Assembly (NCBI GenBank): GCA_024401945.1
Contig: JAKSKC010000011.1
Location: forward strand, 1-23,841
DNA: 23,841 nucleotides
Origin: Bacteroidales bacterium
GTDB taxonomy: Bacteria; Bacteroidota; Bacteroidia; Bacteroidales; UBA932
Direction of reading: 5' to 3'
Below the pieces are notes generated by a model. That model had not been told where the DNA came from, did not search any database, and worked only from the letters and a program-made list of their open reading frames with translations. Made by a program: the position numbers and the translations under genes. Of this stretch, positions 15,652 through 23,841 are shown one piece after another. Numbering within the stretch: position 1 is the stretch's first letter; every line of letters begins with the position of its first letter.

Positions 15652-16549
15652 TGATATTTTGGTTTAGTATGGCCTTGGCGGCCATTGTATTAAGTTTATG
15701 TCCCGGTTTGTAAGCGGTTATCCTCGCCTTCGGGAAGCCTCCTGACAGACGGATGTCTCCGATGAGGTCCAGAAGTTTGTGCCGTCCGCACTCATCCGGG
15801 AAATGAAGTTCCACGTTGTTGAGATAGCCTTCCCCGTTGACATCCACGGCCTCCCTGTTGAAGAGCCTGGAAATCCCGTCCACCTGCTCCCTGGAGGCCG
15901 GACGCTCGACCACGACGATCGCGTTGTCGACGTCACCGCCCTTCACGAGTCCCTGGGACGCGAGGTACTCGAGCTCGTGGAAGAAACAGAAGGTCCTGCT
16001 CGGAGCAATCTCACGGGCATAATCCTCTCCTTCCTGCCAGGATACCTTCTGGATGCCCAGCACCCTCGAAGAGAAATCCACCGTTACATCGAAGCTGAGC
16101 GAATCCGCAGGAGTGACCCTTATCCAGGAACCGGACTCCTCGTCACGTATCTCGAATTCGGATGATATTTCAACGAACCTGCGTTCGGCATCCTGCTCCT
16201 GAAGGCCGTCGGACGCAAAAGCAGCCACGTAAGGCGCGGCGCTTCCGTCCAGGATCGGCATTTCTGCGGAGTCCGTCTCTATCAAGGCATTGTCCACGCC
16301 CAAACCGGTGAGAGCCGACATTATGTGCTCTATGGTGGTGACCGATGCATCTCCGGAACATATCGTCGTGCTTCTCATTGTAGGTCCGACATTCGCGGCT
16401 GACGCCGGGATGCGGACTCCGAGATCGGTTCTAAGGAATACTATTCCGGTATTTTCCTCTGCCGGATTGACGACAATACGGGAAAACGCGCCTGTATGCA
16501 GGCCTTTGCCCTCGAAACAGTATTTCCGTTTAAGCGTATATTGTCTCAT
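15644..16549 (-). CDS. lpxC: UDP-3-O-acyl-N-acetylglucosamine deacetylase (LpxC), stand-alone form
   Basis: This zinc amidase carries out the committed step of lipid A synthesis. It has 301 residues starting RQYTLKRKYCFEGKGLHTG. Zinc ligands are His75 (TTIEHIMSAL), His257 and Asp261 (GRHKLLDLIGD). The catalytic His284 is in PGHKLNT. Loop PILDGSAAPYV (98-108) and the FFHELEYL segment are also present. In most Bacteroidota LpxC is fused to a C-terminal FabZ dehydratase of about 150 residues. Here the protein ends 17 residues after His284 and lpxA begins inside its last codons, so the FabZ part is absent. A promoter lies directly before the ATG, predicting a very short leader. Confidence 0.97.
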   Translation of the reverse strand: MRQYTLKRKYCFEGKGLHTGAFSRIVVNPAEENTGIVFLRTDLGVRIPASAANVGPTMRSTTICSGDASVTTIEHIMSALTGLGVDNALIETDSAEMPILDGSAAPYVAAFASDGLQEQDAERRFVEISSEFEIRDEESGSWIRVTPADSLSFDVTVDFSSRVLGIQKVSWQEGEDYAREIAPSRTFCFFHELEYLASQGLVKGGDVDNAIVVVERPASREQVDGISRLFNREAVDVNGEGYLNNVELHFPDECGRHKLLDLIGDIRLSGGFPKARITAYKPGHKLNTMAAKAILNQNING

Positions 16550-16556
16550 AAGTTTG

Positions 16557-16587
16557 CAAAGGTAAACATTTTAAGGCTATTTGCAAA
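16557..16587 (-). promoter_or_regulatory. Promoter of lpxC-lpxA-wbqC with duplicated TTTGCAAA palindromes
   Basis: The minus strand carries a TTTG -33 (16587-16584), a 19-nt spacer and a TACCTTTG -7 (16564-16557). The predicted start is only about 2-5 nt before the lpxC ATG at 16549, so the mRNA would be leaderless or nearly so. Two copies of the 8-bp palindrome TTTGCAAA (16553-16560 and 16580-16587) lie 27 bp apart and overlap the -7 and -33 elements. Confidence 0.75.
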
Positions 16588-16596
16588 ACAGGCTCC

Positions 16597-17580
16597 CTAC
16601 TCTCCGTTCTGTTTGAATCTGGCGTATGCCCTCAGGAAAGTACCGAGCTGTATCGCAGGGCTTCCCATCATCTTCTGCCCCGGTTTCCTGACATTCCCGA
16701 GCACTCCCGCCTGCGCGCCTATCGTGGTGTTGTCTGCTATCTCAAGATGCCCCACGATGCCCACCTGACCGGCGAAGATGCAGTTGCGGCCCACCTTGGT
16801 GGATCCCGCGATACCGGTCTGCGCCGCCATCACGGTGTTGTCACCGATCCGGACGTTGTGAGCTATCATACAGAGGTTGTCTATCCTGACTCCGTTGCCT
16901 ATGATAGTGGATTCCATCTGCGCCCTGTCCACAGTGGTGCAGGAGCCTATCTCAACGTCGTCCCCTATGACGACGTTGCCGAGATGTTCGATCTTCTGCC
17001 AGGTCCCGTCAGGCTGCGGGGCGTTGCCGAATCCGTCGGAGCCTATCACCGCGTTCTCGTGCAGGATGACGTTGTTCCCGATAACGGTACCCGGGTAGAT
17101 CCTAACTCCCGGATAGATGAGACAGTTGCGCCCGATCACGGTATTCTCCCCTATGGACACGTTCCCCTTGATTATGCAGTCATCCCCTATTGAGGAATGC
17201 GCGCCCACCGTGCAGTAGTCCCCTATCCACACGCGCTTCCCGATACGGGCGCTGAAGGCTATCCTGGAACGGCCGCGATGGCGCCGGTGGGTCTTTTTCT
17301 GGTCGGCCACGTACTTGAGCAGCGCGGCCACCGCCGTGTAGGCGTCCGGCACCCTGACCAAAGTCGGGGTGAGGGCCTCCTTCGGCTCGAAATCAGAATT
17401 CACCAGCAGGATCGAGGCCCTGCTGGTGTAGACGTACTGTTCGTATTTGGGGTTGGCGAAGAAGCTTATGCTCCCCGGTTTCCCGTTCTCTATCCTTGCG
17501 AATGATCCGGCGGTGGCGTCGGGGTTGCCGTCAACGGTCCCGCCGAGGATCTGCGCCAGTTTTCTTGCTGTAAGTTCCAT
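16597..17580 (-). CDS. lpxD: UDP-3-O-(3-hydroxyacyl)glucosamine N-acyltransferase (LpxD)
   Basis: This enzyme performs the third lipid A step, adding an N-linked 3-hydroxyacyl chain to the LpxC product. It has 327 residues. The N-terminal uridine-binding domain is at about 1-105 ([34 protein letters not shown]). Hexapeptide repeats run from 106 to about 300. [22 protein letters not shown] is the characteristic LpxD insertion, and the catalytic His241 lies in [14 protein letters not shown]. The C-terminal helix ends [13 protein letters not shown]. It begins 2 bp after the stop of the FadL-like gene and ends 47 bp before lpxC. Confidence 0.97.
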   Translation of the reverse strand: MELTARKLAQILGGTVDGNPDATAGSFARIENGKPGSISFFANPKYEQYVYTSRASILLVNSDFEPKEALTPTLVRVPDAYTAVAALLKYVADQKKTHRRHRGRSRIAFSARIGKRVWIGDYCTVGAHSSIGDDCIIKGNVSIGENTVIGRNCLIYPGVRIYPGTVIGNNVILHENAVIGSDGFGNAPQPDGTWQKIEHLGNVVIGDDVEIGSCTTVDRAQMESTIIGNGVRIDNLCMIAHNVRIGDNTVMAAQTGIAGSTKVGRNCIFAGQVGIVGHLEIADNTTIGAQAGVLGNVRKPGQKMMGSPAIQLGTFLRAYARFKQNGE

Positions 17581-17582
17581 AA

Positions 17583-19277
17583 TCAGAATCTCCAGCCCAC
17601 TGTAAGGGCTATGTCAATCAAATTGCGTTGTTTGCTGACGTTGGGAGCCTCCACATCCAGGTAATACTCACCGTACGGAGCGAAGTTCTCGACCGGATAA
17701 ACGGTGTTCCTGAATGCCGCGTCTGCGAAGAAGGAGCCTTTGGAGGCATATCCTATACCGAATGAATATGACATCACGTTCTTCTTGAGGTACAGCATCG
17801 ATGCCTTGTCAAGCGTGCGCCTCCCGTATTCGAAGCTCTCGTAATCCATCGCGTAGTCGTCGGCATATACCATTGTGCCGAAGTTGTCCCTGTAGCATCG
17901 TTCCGGACTGGTCTTGAGGTTGAATCCGGCACGTGCCGTGAAACAGAGGCCGAAACGCAGCTCGGCTCCGACCCTGAGGTTGTGAGCAAGGCCGCAGAAC
18001 TGCCGGTTGATATTGTTGACCACGCCGAACACTCCGTTCGAAGCCCCCCTTTCGTTGAAGCGCATCACGCTGAAGTCCTCAAGTTCATAATCCACGCTGA
18101 GCAGGGCCAGTTTCCCGAAGGTGTAAGCCACACCTGCGTTGATCTCGTAAGGGGACCTGAACTTGTAGTTGTATTCCCCGAGAGGGCTCACCGTCCTTGC
18201 GCTGTAGATGGAATTCACATAATGCGATGAGGCTGAGGTCTGCCAGCTTTCGGACACCGTGAACGCAGTAGGGGTCTTGACCGCCGCGCCTATCCTGAGG
18301 TTCTTGACAGGCAGCCAGATGAGACCGGCCTTGAAGTAGATTCCGTTCATGTTGGTGGCATAGCTGTAGTTGTAATCCATACCGTTGACATAGGTGGTGG
18401 TCTCCTTATCGTCATCGTCGATGAAGGTTATTGGGAACTGCTCGCTGTCGAGGGGAACCTCCCTGAAGCTTTCGTTGTATGAGTATGACTGTACCGGCAG
18501 TCCAAGGTTGAACCCGAAATAGAGGTTGTCGTTGGCGTTGAAGGCCATATTGATGACAATGTCGGTCTTGCTGCCGGCCTTCTGGGTGATGGATGTCTGA
18601 CGGAGCGGTCCGCAAACCATCTCGTCGTCGTTCTCCGCGAGGCCGAGATATCTGCCCTTGCCCTTCGAGTATGCAATCACGTTGGAACTCTTGGCCGCGA
18701 GGGTGCTCCAGTCAAAATCCGAGTTCATCCACGGGTCGGACATCTTGTCGAAGATGTCCGGGTCCATCATCGGACCGCCGTACATTCCGTTCGCGACCCT
18801 GGCGAAGTAGCCGGAGATGCTGGTGAGGTCATTGATACCGGCCCCTTCGGCGTATGCCAGATGCCTGTTGGTGGTGTTCGCCACCAGCGAGAAGGTCATT
18901 GTCTTGATGCCGTAGTCCCTTCCGGTGTCGAAGCACAGGGACATTCCCCCGTTAGGAACCACGAACTTGGTCTTGGTAACCTTGTTGTAGGTGGTGGAGT
19001 TTCCACCGTAAACCGGGGAATAGCCGGTTCCGGTAGTGGATATGGAGAGTCCCGGTGTGAGTGTGACCTGGGAGTAGTTGGCCACAGCCGTCCCCGCAGG
19101 GTTGATCGTAACGGAGCCAAGGTCACCTCCGAGAGCCGTAACGGCGTTGCCCAGGGCTATGCTCCTGGCCGTACCGTAATACAGCGATTCGCTGAAAGTC
19201 ATCGCGTCGTACATTGACTGCGCTCCCGCGAGGGCAGGGGCGGCGAGCAATGCCATAATCCATATGTATTTTTTCAT
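17583..19277 (-). CDS. FadL/OmpP1-like outer membrane protein
   Basis: This is a 564-residue predicted beta-barrel with a signal peptide ([20 protein letters not shown]). The N-terminal plug-like segment [32 protein letters not shown] is the hallmark of the FadL/TodX/PorV group. Alternating aromatic strands follow (for example [36 protein letters not shown]), and the final strand [11 protein letters not shown] ends in Phe, as outer membrane barrels do. The family transports hydrophobic compounds or, for PorV-like members, assists type IX secretion; which applies here cannot be told. It sits 24 bp after the Trp/Gly-rich lipoprotein gene and 2 bp before lpxD, so it probably shares a transcript with lpxD. 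Confidence 0.8.
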   Translation of the reverse strand: MKKYIWIMALLAAPALAGAQSMYDAMTFSESLYYGTARSIALGNAVTALGGDLGSVTINPAGTAVANYSQVTLTPGLSISTTGTGYSPVYGGNSTTYNKVTKTKFVVPNGGMSLCFDTGRDYGIKTMTFSLVANTTNRHLAYAEGAGINDLTSISGYFARVANGMYGGPMMDPDIFDKMSDPWMNSDFDWSTLAAKSSNVIAYSKGKGRYLGLAENDDEMVCGPLRQTSITQKAGSKTDIVINMAFNANDNLYFGFNLGLPVQSYSYNESFREVPLDSEQFPITFIDDDDKETTTYVNGMDYNYSYATNMNGIYFKAGLIWLPVKNLRIGAAVKTPTAFTVSESWQTSASSHYVNSIYSARTVSPLGEYNYKFRSPYEINAGVAYTFGKLALLSVDYELEDFSVMRFNERGASNGVFGVVNNINRQFCGLAHNLRVGAELRFGLCFTARAGFNLKTSPERCYRDNFGTMVYADDYAMDYESFEYGRRTLDKASMLYLKKNVMSYSFGIGYASKGSFFADAAFRNTVYPVENFAPYGEYYLDVEAPNVSKQRNLIDIALTVGWRF

Positions 19278-19301
19278 AATCTTCGTTCGTTTAAAGGTTA
19301 A

Positions 19302-20261
19302 TTATCTGCGGGTAGCCCCGTGTCCACCGCCGGAGAAGCCTCCGCCACCGCCGGAAGATCCGCCACCGCCGGAAGATCCGCCACCGCCAGAGAATCCGCC
19401 GCTACGTCCGCCGGTGTAGCCGCCGCCAGTACGTCCTCCGGAGTATCCGGATGTGGACCTTGGCTGTGAGTAGCTCCTTGGCTGTGAATTATTTCCAGAA
19501 GTGTTACCGTTGTTGCTTCCGGTCGACCTTGTCGTGCCGTTCTGCCTGTAGTAGCTGCTGCCGGAACGGTTCGTGCCGTAGGAACCGGTGCCGGAACCGT
19601 TGCGGTTGTATCCCGCTCCGCCGGTGCCGCGTCTCATCACGCTGCTGCCTCCGACCATCGCCGAGCCGTTGCCAGGGACGGTCGAGTTCCTAGGTCCGTA
19701 GTATATCGAGCTGGATGTACCCCTTCCCGGTGAATAATATCCGCCGCCCTGTCTGCCGGCAGGATAGAAGTCCCTGCGGACTACAGGATATATAGGATAG
19801 ACCGGGCCGTACCAAGGACGGTACCACGGACTGTACCAAGGGCTGTACCAAGGATCCCAAGGATGGTACCACGGATCCCAAGGGCGGTACCACGGATCCC
19901 ACGGACTGTACCAAGGATCCCAAGGACGGTACCATGGGTATGACCACGGACTGTACCAGGAATTGTACCAAGGGTCCCACCACCATCCGTTGTAGAGGTC
20001 GAAACGGATGTAGGTCGCAACGGGTCTGTAGGAGTTGCGCACCTCAACCCTGTCCGATTTCAGGTTGATGATGAGCGTGGTATCAATCTCTTCGTAATCA
20101 CGTGCCTTCAAGTCCCGAGACTTGACAGGTCTGGGTTTCGGTTTGTAGTAGATGCCGTCATGGAACCTGCAATCATCATCTCCCGATGCAAACTGGTTCA
20201 AGGTCCCACATGAAACAATGGCGAACGCCATCAAGAACAAAATTAAGATCCTGCGTCCCAT
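19302..20261 (-). CDS. Trp/Pro-repeat and Gly-rich lipoprotein of unknown function
   Basis: This is a 319-residue lipoprotein. The start at 20259-20261 is preferred over an upstream in-frame codon because a strong Shine-Dalgarno lies 5 nt before it and the signal peptide begins there ([18 protein letters not shown], Cys18). A small N-terminal region (residues 19-90) contains [20 protein letters not shown]. Residues 93-151 consist of WYxPWDP-type repeats with 18 Trp. The remainder is Ser/Gly/Asn/Arg-rich with Tyr, ending in a GGGGSS-type tail (about 270-319). Such composition suggests an extended, perhaps self-associating surface or periplasmic segment. I recognise no catalytic domain. It precedes the FadL-like gene by 24 bp. 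Confidence 0.8.
   Translation of the reverse strand: MGRRILILFLMAFAIVSCGTLNQFASGDDDCRFHDGIYYKPKPRPVKSRDLKARDYEEIDTTLIINLKSDRVEVRNSYRPVATYIRFDLYNGWWWDPWYNSWYSPWSYPWYRPWDPWYSPWDPWYRPWDPWYHPWDPWYSPWYSPWYRPWYGPVYPIYPVVRRDFYPAGRQGGGYYSPGRGTSSSIYYGPRNSTVPGNGSAMVGGSSVMRRGTGGAGYNRNGSGTGSYGTNRSGSSYYRQNGTTRSTGSNNGNTSGNNSQPRSYSQPRSTSGYSGGRTGGGYTGGRSGGFSGGGGSSGGGGSSGGGGGFSGGGHGATRR
19326..19401 (-). repeat. 18-bp tandem repeats encoding the Gly/Ser tail
   Basis: On the plus strand CCGCCACCGCCGGAAGAT occurs twice in tandem with a third degenerate copy (…CCAGAGAAT). It encodes GGGGSS units at the C-terminus of the lipoprotein. The unit is a multiple of three, so copy changes would keep the frame. Confidence 0.8.
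19809..19988 (-). repeat. Degenerate tandem repeats encoding WYxPWDP units
   Basis: About 180 bp is built from GGTACCACGGATCCCAAG-like units (21 bp for the seven-residue unit, with some 12-bp WYxP units). The encoded run has Trp at nearly every third or fourth position. The spacing stays in frame throughout, implying selection for the protein and not a simple DNA repeat. Confidence 0.85.
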
Positions 20262-20266
20262 ATTAA

Positions 20267-20273
20267 CACCTCC
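20267..20273 (-). promoter_or_regulatory. Strong Shine-Dalgarno of the Trp/Gly-rich lipoprotein gene
   Basis: The minus strand reads GGAGGTG, then TTAAT, then ATG, a nearly ideal anti-16S match at 5-nt spacing. It fixes the start codon at 20261. Other starts checked in this window (rimP, nusA, proS, SGNH) lack a comparable site, as is usual in Bacteroidota. Confidence 0.75.
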
Positions 20274-20289
20274 ATCAATAAAAAGTTTG

Positions 20290-20297
20290 TATCTTTG
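20290..20297 (+). promoter_or_regulatory. Bacteroidota -7 promoter element for proS
   Basis: TATCTTTG matches TAnnTTTG, with a predicted start near 20303 and a leader of about 50 nt before the proS ATG at 20353. No clear -33 TTTG is present at 19-21 nt. It lies in the 91-bp divergent gap between the Trp/Gly-rich lipoprotein gene and proS. Confidence 0.55.
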
Positions 20298-20352
20298 CTT
20301 CGCGCAAATTTTGAGCAATATACGTTTTTTTTACGAGATAAGAACAAACAAT

Positions 20353-21831
20353 ATGCCTAAGGAGGTTACACAACGTTCCGAGAACTATTCTCAGTGGTAC
20401 AGCGATCTGGTTGTAAAAGCAGATCTGGCGGAGCAGTCCGCAGTCCGCGGATGTATGGTCATCAAGCCGTACGGATACGCGATTTGGGAGAAGATGCAGA
20501 GTCTTCTTGACGCCCGTTTCAAGAAAACCGGAGTCAAGAACGCGTATTTCCCTCTTTTCATTCCGAAATCCTTTTTCAGCCGCGAGGCCGAGCACGTCAG
20601 CGGCTTTGCCAAGGAGTGCGCGGTAGTTACGCACCACAGGCTGATGAACGCTCCCGACGGAAGCGGAGTGGTTGTGGATCCGGAGGCGAAACTTGAGGAG
20701 GAACTTATAGTCAGGCCTACCTCCGAGACCATAATCTGGAGTGTGTACAAGAACTGGATCACATCCTGGAGGGATCTCCCGATCCTGTGCAACCAGTGGT
20801 GCAACGTGGTCCGCTGGGAGATGAGGACAAGACCTTTCCTCCGCACGGCCGAGTTCCTGTGGCAGGAGGGACACACAGCACGCGCCACAGCGGAAGAGGC
20901 TGCGGCGAAGGCTGAGGAGATGGACCAGGTGTCCGCCGACCTCGCAAGGACCGTGATGGCACTGCCGGTAATCGTCGGGCACAAGAGCCCTAACGAGCGC
21001 TTTGCGGGCGCGCTGGACACACTGACCATCGAGGCTATGATGCAGGACGGGAAGGCCCTCCAGGCCGGCACCTCGCATTTCCTGGGCCAGAACTTCGCAA
21101 AGTCTTTCGACGTGCAGTACACCGACAAGGAAGGCAGGCAGCAATATGTCTGGGCATCATCCTGGGGCGTGAGCACCAGACTTATGGGGGCCCTGATAAT
21201 GGCTCACGGAGATGACAACGGACTCGTACTTCCTCCGAAGCTGGCTCCGATCCAGGTTGTAATGGTCCCTATTTACAAAACAGCGGAGGAGCACGATGCG
21301 ATAATCGCAAGGATGAAGCAGGTCAAGGAGGCTCTGGAAGCTCTCGGACACAGTGTGGAGATAGACGACAGGGACACGCTCAGGCCTGGTTTCAAGTTCG
21401 CCGAATGGGAGCTCAAGGGAGTGCCCGTAAGGATTGCGATGGGCGGACGCGACCTGGCGGCCGGCACCCTGGAGGTGGCGAGACGCGACACCCTCACCAA
21501 GGAGACGGTAAGCGCCGAAGGCATCGACAGCTATGTACACAGTCTGCTGGACGAGATTCAGGAGAACATCTATCAGAAGGCCCTCAAGGCGCGCGACGCC
21601 AACATCCGCAAATGTGACAGCTGGGAGGAATTCAAGACCGAGATAAAGAAGGGAGGATTCCTGCTCTGCCACTGGGACGGCACCGTGGAGACCGAACAGG
21701 CCATCAAGGACGAGACCAAGGCCACCATCCGCTGCATACCTGTGGACAGCGTGGTCTGCGAGGAGGAAGGTGTGGACATTTATTCCGGCAAGCCTTCAAA
21801 GAGAAGGGTTGTCTTTGCAATAGCATACTGA
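20353..21831 (+). CDS. proS: Prolyl-tRNA synthetase, eukaryote/archaeal-like type
   Basis: This class II aminoacyl-tRNA synthetase charges tRNA-Pro in the cytoplasm. It has 492 residues from the ATG at 20353 ([20 protein letters not shown]); an upstream in-frame codon would precede the predicted promoter and is rejected. The RPTSE motif at 121-125 and motif 2 at 154-177 ([24 protein letters not shown]) are clear. There is no bacterial-type insertion (editing) domain between motifs 2 and 3. The C-terminal extension ends FAIAY with a terminal Tyr, as in the archaeal-like form found in Bacteroidota. Its stop overlaps the next start by 1 bp (TGATG), suggesting coupled translation. Confidence 0.96.
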   Translation: MPKEVTQRSENYSQWYSDLVVKADLAEQSAVRGCMVIKPYGYAIWEKMQSLLDARFKKTGVKNAYFPLFIPKSFFSREAEHVSGFAKECAVVTHHRLMNAPDGSGVVVDPEAKLEEELIVRPTSETIIWSVYKNWITSWRDLPILCNQWCNVVRWEMRTRPFLRTAEFLWQEGHTARATAEEAAAKAEEMDQVSADLARTVMALPVIVGHKSPNERFAGALDTLTIEAMMQDGKALQAGTSHFLGQNFAKSFDVQYTDKEGRQQYVWASSWGVSTRLMGALIMAHGDDNGLVLPPKLAPIQVVMVPIYKTAEEHDAIIARMKQVKEALEALGHSVEIDDRDTLRPGFKFAEWELKGVPVRIAMGGRDLAAGTLEVARRDTLTKETVSAEGIDSYVHSLLDEIQENIYQKALKARDANIRKCDSWEEFKTEIKKGGFLLCHWDGTVETEQAIKDETKATIRCIPVDSVVCEEEGVDIYSGKPSKRRVVFAIAY

Positions 21832-22889
21832 TGAAAAGATTATTCACAATTCTGACACTGGGCGCCATAGCGCTTTCAGCGTCTGCGCAGGAGAGCGTCC
21901 TCTCCACTACGAACGAGGCGGCAAAGGCCATGTCCAAGGCCCAGGCCAAGGTTGAAGAACCGGAAGAGGTGGTGCCTTCAAACTGGCAGACCGCACTCAA
22001 AATCGATCTGGGATTCGACCAGACGGCCCTTTTCAACTGGGCTGCAGGCGGATACAACACGGCGGCGGTCCGTTCGGCACTCGATTTCCATCTGGACTAC
22101 GCCAACGAGATGACCACCTGGAAGAACAGGCTTCAGCTGGAGTACGGATTCCTGTATTCATCAGACAAGCCGTGGCCTCTGATCCAGAAGAATTCCGACC
22201 TTATGTATCTTGAGAGCAAGTTCGCGTACCAGGCTTCCAAGGACGCCAAGTGGAAATACACCGCGTCGTTCGATTTCCGTTCACAGTTCGCCCCGGGATA
22301 CGAGTACAAGACTCCGGGAATGGAGGAACCTACCATCGACGACTGGAAGAACGCGAGGATACTGAAGTCAGACCTCTTTTCACCTGCGTACACCAATCTG
22401 GCGCTCGGTATCGAGTGGATCCCTGCATCCTGGCTCGATATCAACTTCGCCCCTCTCACCGGAGGTTTCACCATCGTCCAGAACCCTCTGCTGCGAAAGA
22501 GTTACAGCATGAGCCTGAAGAGTGCGGACCTCGATCCTGAGTTCGGGGACAACTACAAGCCGGCGATGTTCCAGTTCGGTGCCCAGCTCAAGGCGGACAT
22601 CAAGTTCGTGGTCAACAAGAATTTCAAGTTCGAGTCACAGCTCGTCCTCTTCACCGACTACCTGCACGAACCTTACATCCGTGCAAACTGGGACAACAAG
22701 ATCGAATGGCAGATAAGCCGTCTTTTCAAGATCGGTCTCAATACCTGGCTCATCTACGACCCTTGGGTCAAGATGCCTGACGGAAGCAAGCGCGGTGTAC
22801 AGTTCAAGGAGAGCTCGACCATCAGCTTCACCTACTCGCTCGCACCTCAGCTCAAGAAGCATCCTCACCGCCATCACAGAGCACATTAG
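21831..22889 (+). CDS. DUF3078 domain-containing outer-membrane-type protein
   Basis: This 352-residue protein has a Sec signal peptide ([20 protein letters not shown]) and an Ala/Lys/Glu-rich stretch (27-46). DUF3078 follows, recognised by WQTALKIDLGFDQTALFNWAAGG (NWAAGG at 69-74), DLMYLESKFAYQAS and DWKNARILKSDLFSPAYTNLALG. Strand-like alternation continues to TISFTYSLAPQL, consistent with a beta-barrel or surface-associated protein. The C-terminus is His/Arg-rich (KKHPHRHHRAH) instead of ending in an aromatic residue. The function of DUF3078 is not established. It is translationally coupled to proS by a TGATG overlap and followed 4 bp later by tilS, so the three share an operon. Confidence 0.85.
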   Translation: MKRLFTILTLGAIALSASAQESVLSTTNEAAKAMSKAQAKVEEPEEVVPSNWQTALKIDLGFDQTALFNWAAGGYNTAAVRSALDFHLDYANEMTTWKNRLQLEYGFLYSSDKPWPLIQKNSDLMYLESKFAYQASKDAKWKYTASFDFRSQFAPGYEYKTPGMEEPTIDDWKNARILKSDLFSPAYTNLALGIEWIPASWLDINFAPLTGGFTIVQNPLLRKSYSMSLKSADLDPEFGDNYKPAMFQFGAQLKADIKFVVNKNFKFESQLVLFTDYLHEPYIRANWDNKIEWQISRLFKIGLNTWLIYDPWVKMPDGSKRGVQFKESSTISFTYSLAPQLKKHPHRHHRAH

Positions 22890-22893
22890 TACT

Positions 22894-23841
22894 ATGAAGA
22901 TACTTCTCGCCGTGAGCGGAGGCATCGATTCGATGTATCTTGCAAACAGGGCTTCGGAATTCTTTCCCGAAGCCTGTTTTGCTGTTGCGCACTGCAATTT
23001 CCAGCTCCGCGGCGGGGAAAGCGATGGCGATGAACTTTTCGTAAGGGAGTGGTGTGAAAGACACGGCGTGGAATTCCACCTGCGCAGATTTGACACCACC
23101 GGTTATGCCGCACGCAACGGCATCAGCATCGAGATGGCGGCCAGGGACCTGCGTTATGCCTGGTTCAAGGAGCTTTGCGACGAGGCTCCGTTCGACGGGG
23201 TGGCGGTTGCCCATAACGCCAACGACAATGCCGAGACCCTTATGCTCAATCTTCTGCGCGGGACCGGTTCCAAGGGGCTGCGCGGGATTGCAAACGGGCG
23301 TGACGGTATCATTCTCAGACCTATGCTGGGAATCAGCCGCGAGGAGATCAGGGATTGGATGGTGTCCCACGGCTGCGAATGGCGTGAGGACAGGACGAAT
23401 TCCGATTCTCAGTTCAAGCGGAACCGTATCCGCAATCTTGTATTCCCGGTTTTCCGGGAGATCAACCCTTCATTCATCAGAACCCTGAACGAGGATATGG
23501 AACGATTCCGTCAGGTGGATGACATTGCGGAGGAATACTACCGCAACGCGGAGGACAGGGTGGTTTTCAGGCACCCGGTCGAGAAATGCGATGCCGTGAG
23601 GACAGGGGCTCTGCGGGAACTCGGGCACTGGGAATATGTACTGTTCAGGATACTGGACAGCCATTCGGTTCCGCCGGCACTCGCCAGGGAGATAATCTCG
23701 TCGGTAAGAAGCGGGGAGCCGATATCCGGGAAGAAGTTCGGCTGCGTCACAGGGGCTTCCGACTGCCTGCTGCTCGGGAACGGGGAGGATGGGAACAGTG
23801 TTCCGCAATTCAAGGTGGAATATCTGGATATCAGCGATGTA
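22894..23841 (+). CDS. tilS: tRNA(Ile)-lysidine synthase, 5' part (runs off the right edge)
   Basis: This enzyme modifies C34 of the minor tRNA-Ile(CAU) to lysidine using ATP and lysine. The first 316 codons are present. The PP-loop ATP pyrophosphatase motif SGGIDSM is at residues 8-14, and the protein begins MKILLAVSGG. Further marks are AHCNFQLRGGESDGDE, VAHNANDNAETLMLNLLRGTG, RPMLGISREEIRDWM and WREDRTNSDSQFKRNRIRN. The remaining C-terminal substrate-binding region lies beyond the window. It starts 4 bp after the DUF3078 stop, as the third gene of the proS operon, which groups two tRNA-related enzymes. Confidence 0.95.
   Translation, partial: MKILLAVSGGIDSMYLANRASEFFPEACFAVAHCNFQLRGGESDGDELFVREWCERHGVEFHLRRFDTTGYAARNGISIEMAARDLRYAWFKELCDEAPFDGVAVAHNANDNAETLMLNLLRGTGSKGLRGIANGRDGIILRPMLGISREEIRDWMVSHGCEWREDRTNSDSQFKRNRIRNLVFPVFREINPSFIRTLNEDMERFRQVDDIAEEYYRNAEDRVVFRHPVEKCDAVRTGALRELGHWEYVLFRILDSHSVPPALAREIISSVRSGEPISGKKFGCVTGASDCLLLGNGEDGNSVPQFKVEYLDISDV

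Noticed and set aside
20295..20312. Small hairpin TTTGC-ttcgc-GCAAA near the proS transcription start
   Set aside because: Only 5 bp of stem, no T tract, and partly produced by the promoter's own TTTG; not enough to call a regulatory structure.
20152..20352. Upstream extension of prolyl-tRNA synthetase
   Set aside because: It would lie opposite the divergent lipoprotein gene and before the TATCTTTG promoter; the family N-terminus matches the ATG at 20353.
20275..21144. Long open frame (289 codons) on the minus strand opposite proS
   Set aside because: It is fully antisense to a certain gene, its composition is low in recognisable motifs, and it has no promoter or signal; it follows from the codon bias of GC-rich proS.

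Overview
The window reads as a chromosomal segment of a Bacteroidota bacterium, most likely of the order Bacteroidales. The evidence is several TAnnTTTG -7 promoter elements, two of them with a TTTG -33 element 19-20 nt upstream; many Sec or lipoprotein signal peptides; an lpxD-lpxC-lpxA lipid A cluster of Bacteroidota type; a type-3 prolyl-tRNA synthetase; and DUF3078 and TIGR03905 (TSCPD) family proteins. By eye the GC content is above 50 %, high for the phylum. No tRNA, rRNA, CRISPR array, integrase or insertion sequence was recognised. The only trace of mobile DNA is a 5'-truncated Rpn-type nuclease/transposase remnant at the left edge.

Layout from left to right. (1) On the minus strand, a TSCPD-domain lipoprotein gene precedes glycerol kinase (glpK), and the Rpn remnant abuts the glpK stop. 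(2) A secreted GxDLY/SGNH esterase runs divergently on the plus strand from 2361. It ends stop-to-stop against a minus-strand pair: a secreted alkaline phosphatase followed 6 bp later by a TIM-barrel-like lipoprotein. (3) From about 20.3 kb down to 6.1 kb there is a long minus-strand run: a Trp/Pro- and Gly-rich lipoprotein, a FadL-like outer membrane protein, lpxD, lpxC, lpxA, wbqC, a short rimP, nusA, infB, an ABCG-type transporter with an extra N-terminal domain, and a small lipoprotein closed by a strong hairpin terminator. Internal promoters precede lpxC, rimP and the ABC transporter. (4) On the plus strand, proS, a DUF3078 outer-membrane-type protein and the 5' part of tilS form a tightly packed operon.

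The genes fall into envelope biogenesis (lipid A acylation and deacetylation, outer membrane and lipoproteins), the transcription/translation core (rimP-nusA-infB, proS, tilS) and secreted hydrolases. The most interesting spot is the leader of rimP-nusA-infB. A well-formed promoter is followed within about 10 nt by a GC-rich hairpin with a T6 tract, all before the rimP start, and rimP itself encodes only the N-terminal RimP domain. This resembles the NusA-sensitive attenuator described for the Bacillus subtilis ylxS(rimP)-nusA operon. Other points are an LpxC without the FabZ domain usually fused to it in this phylum, an exported TSCPD domain, and a 60-residue segment containing 18 tryptophans.
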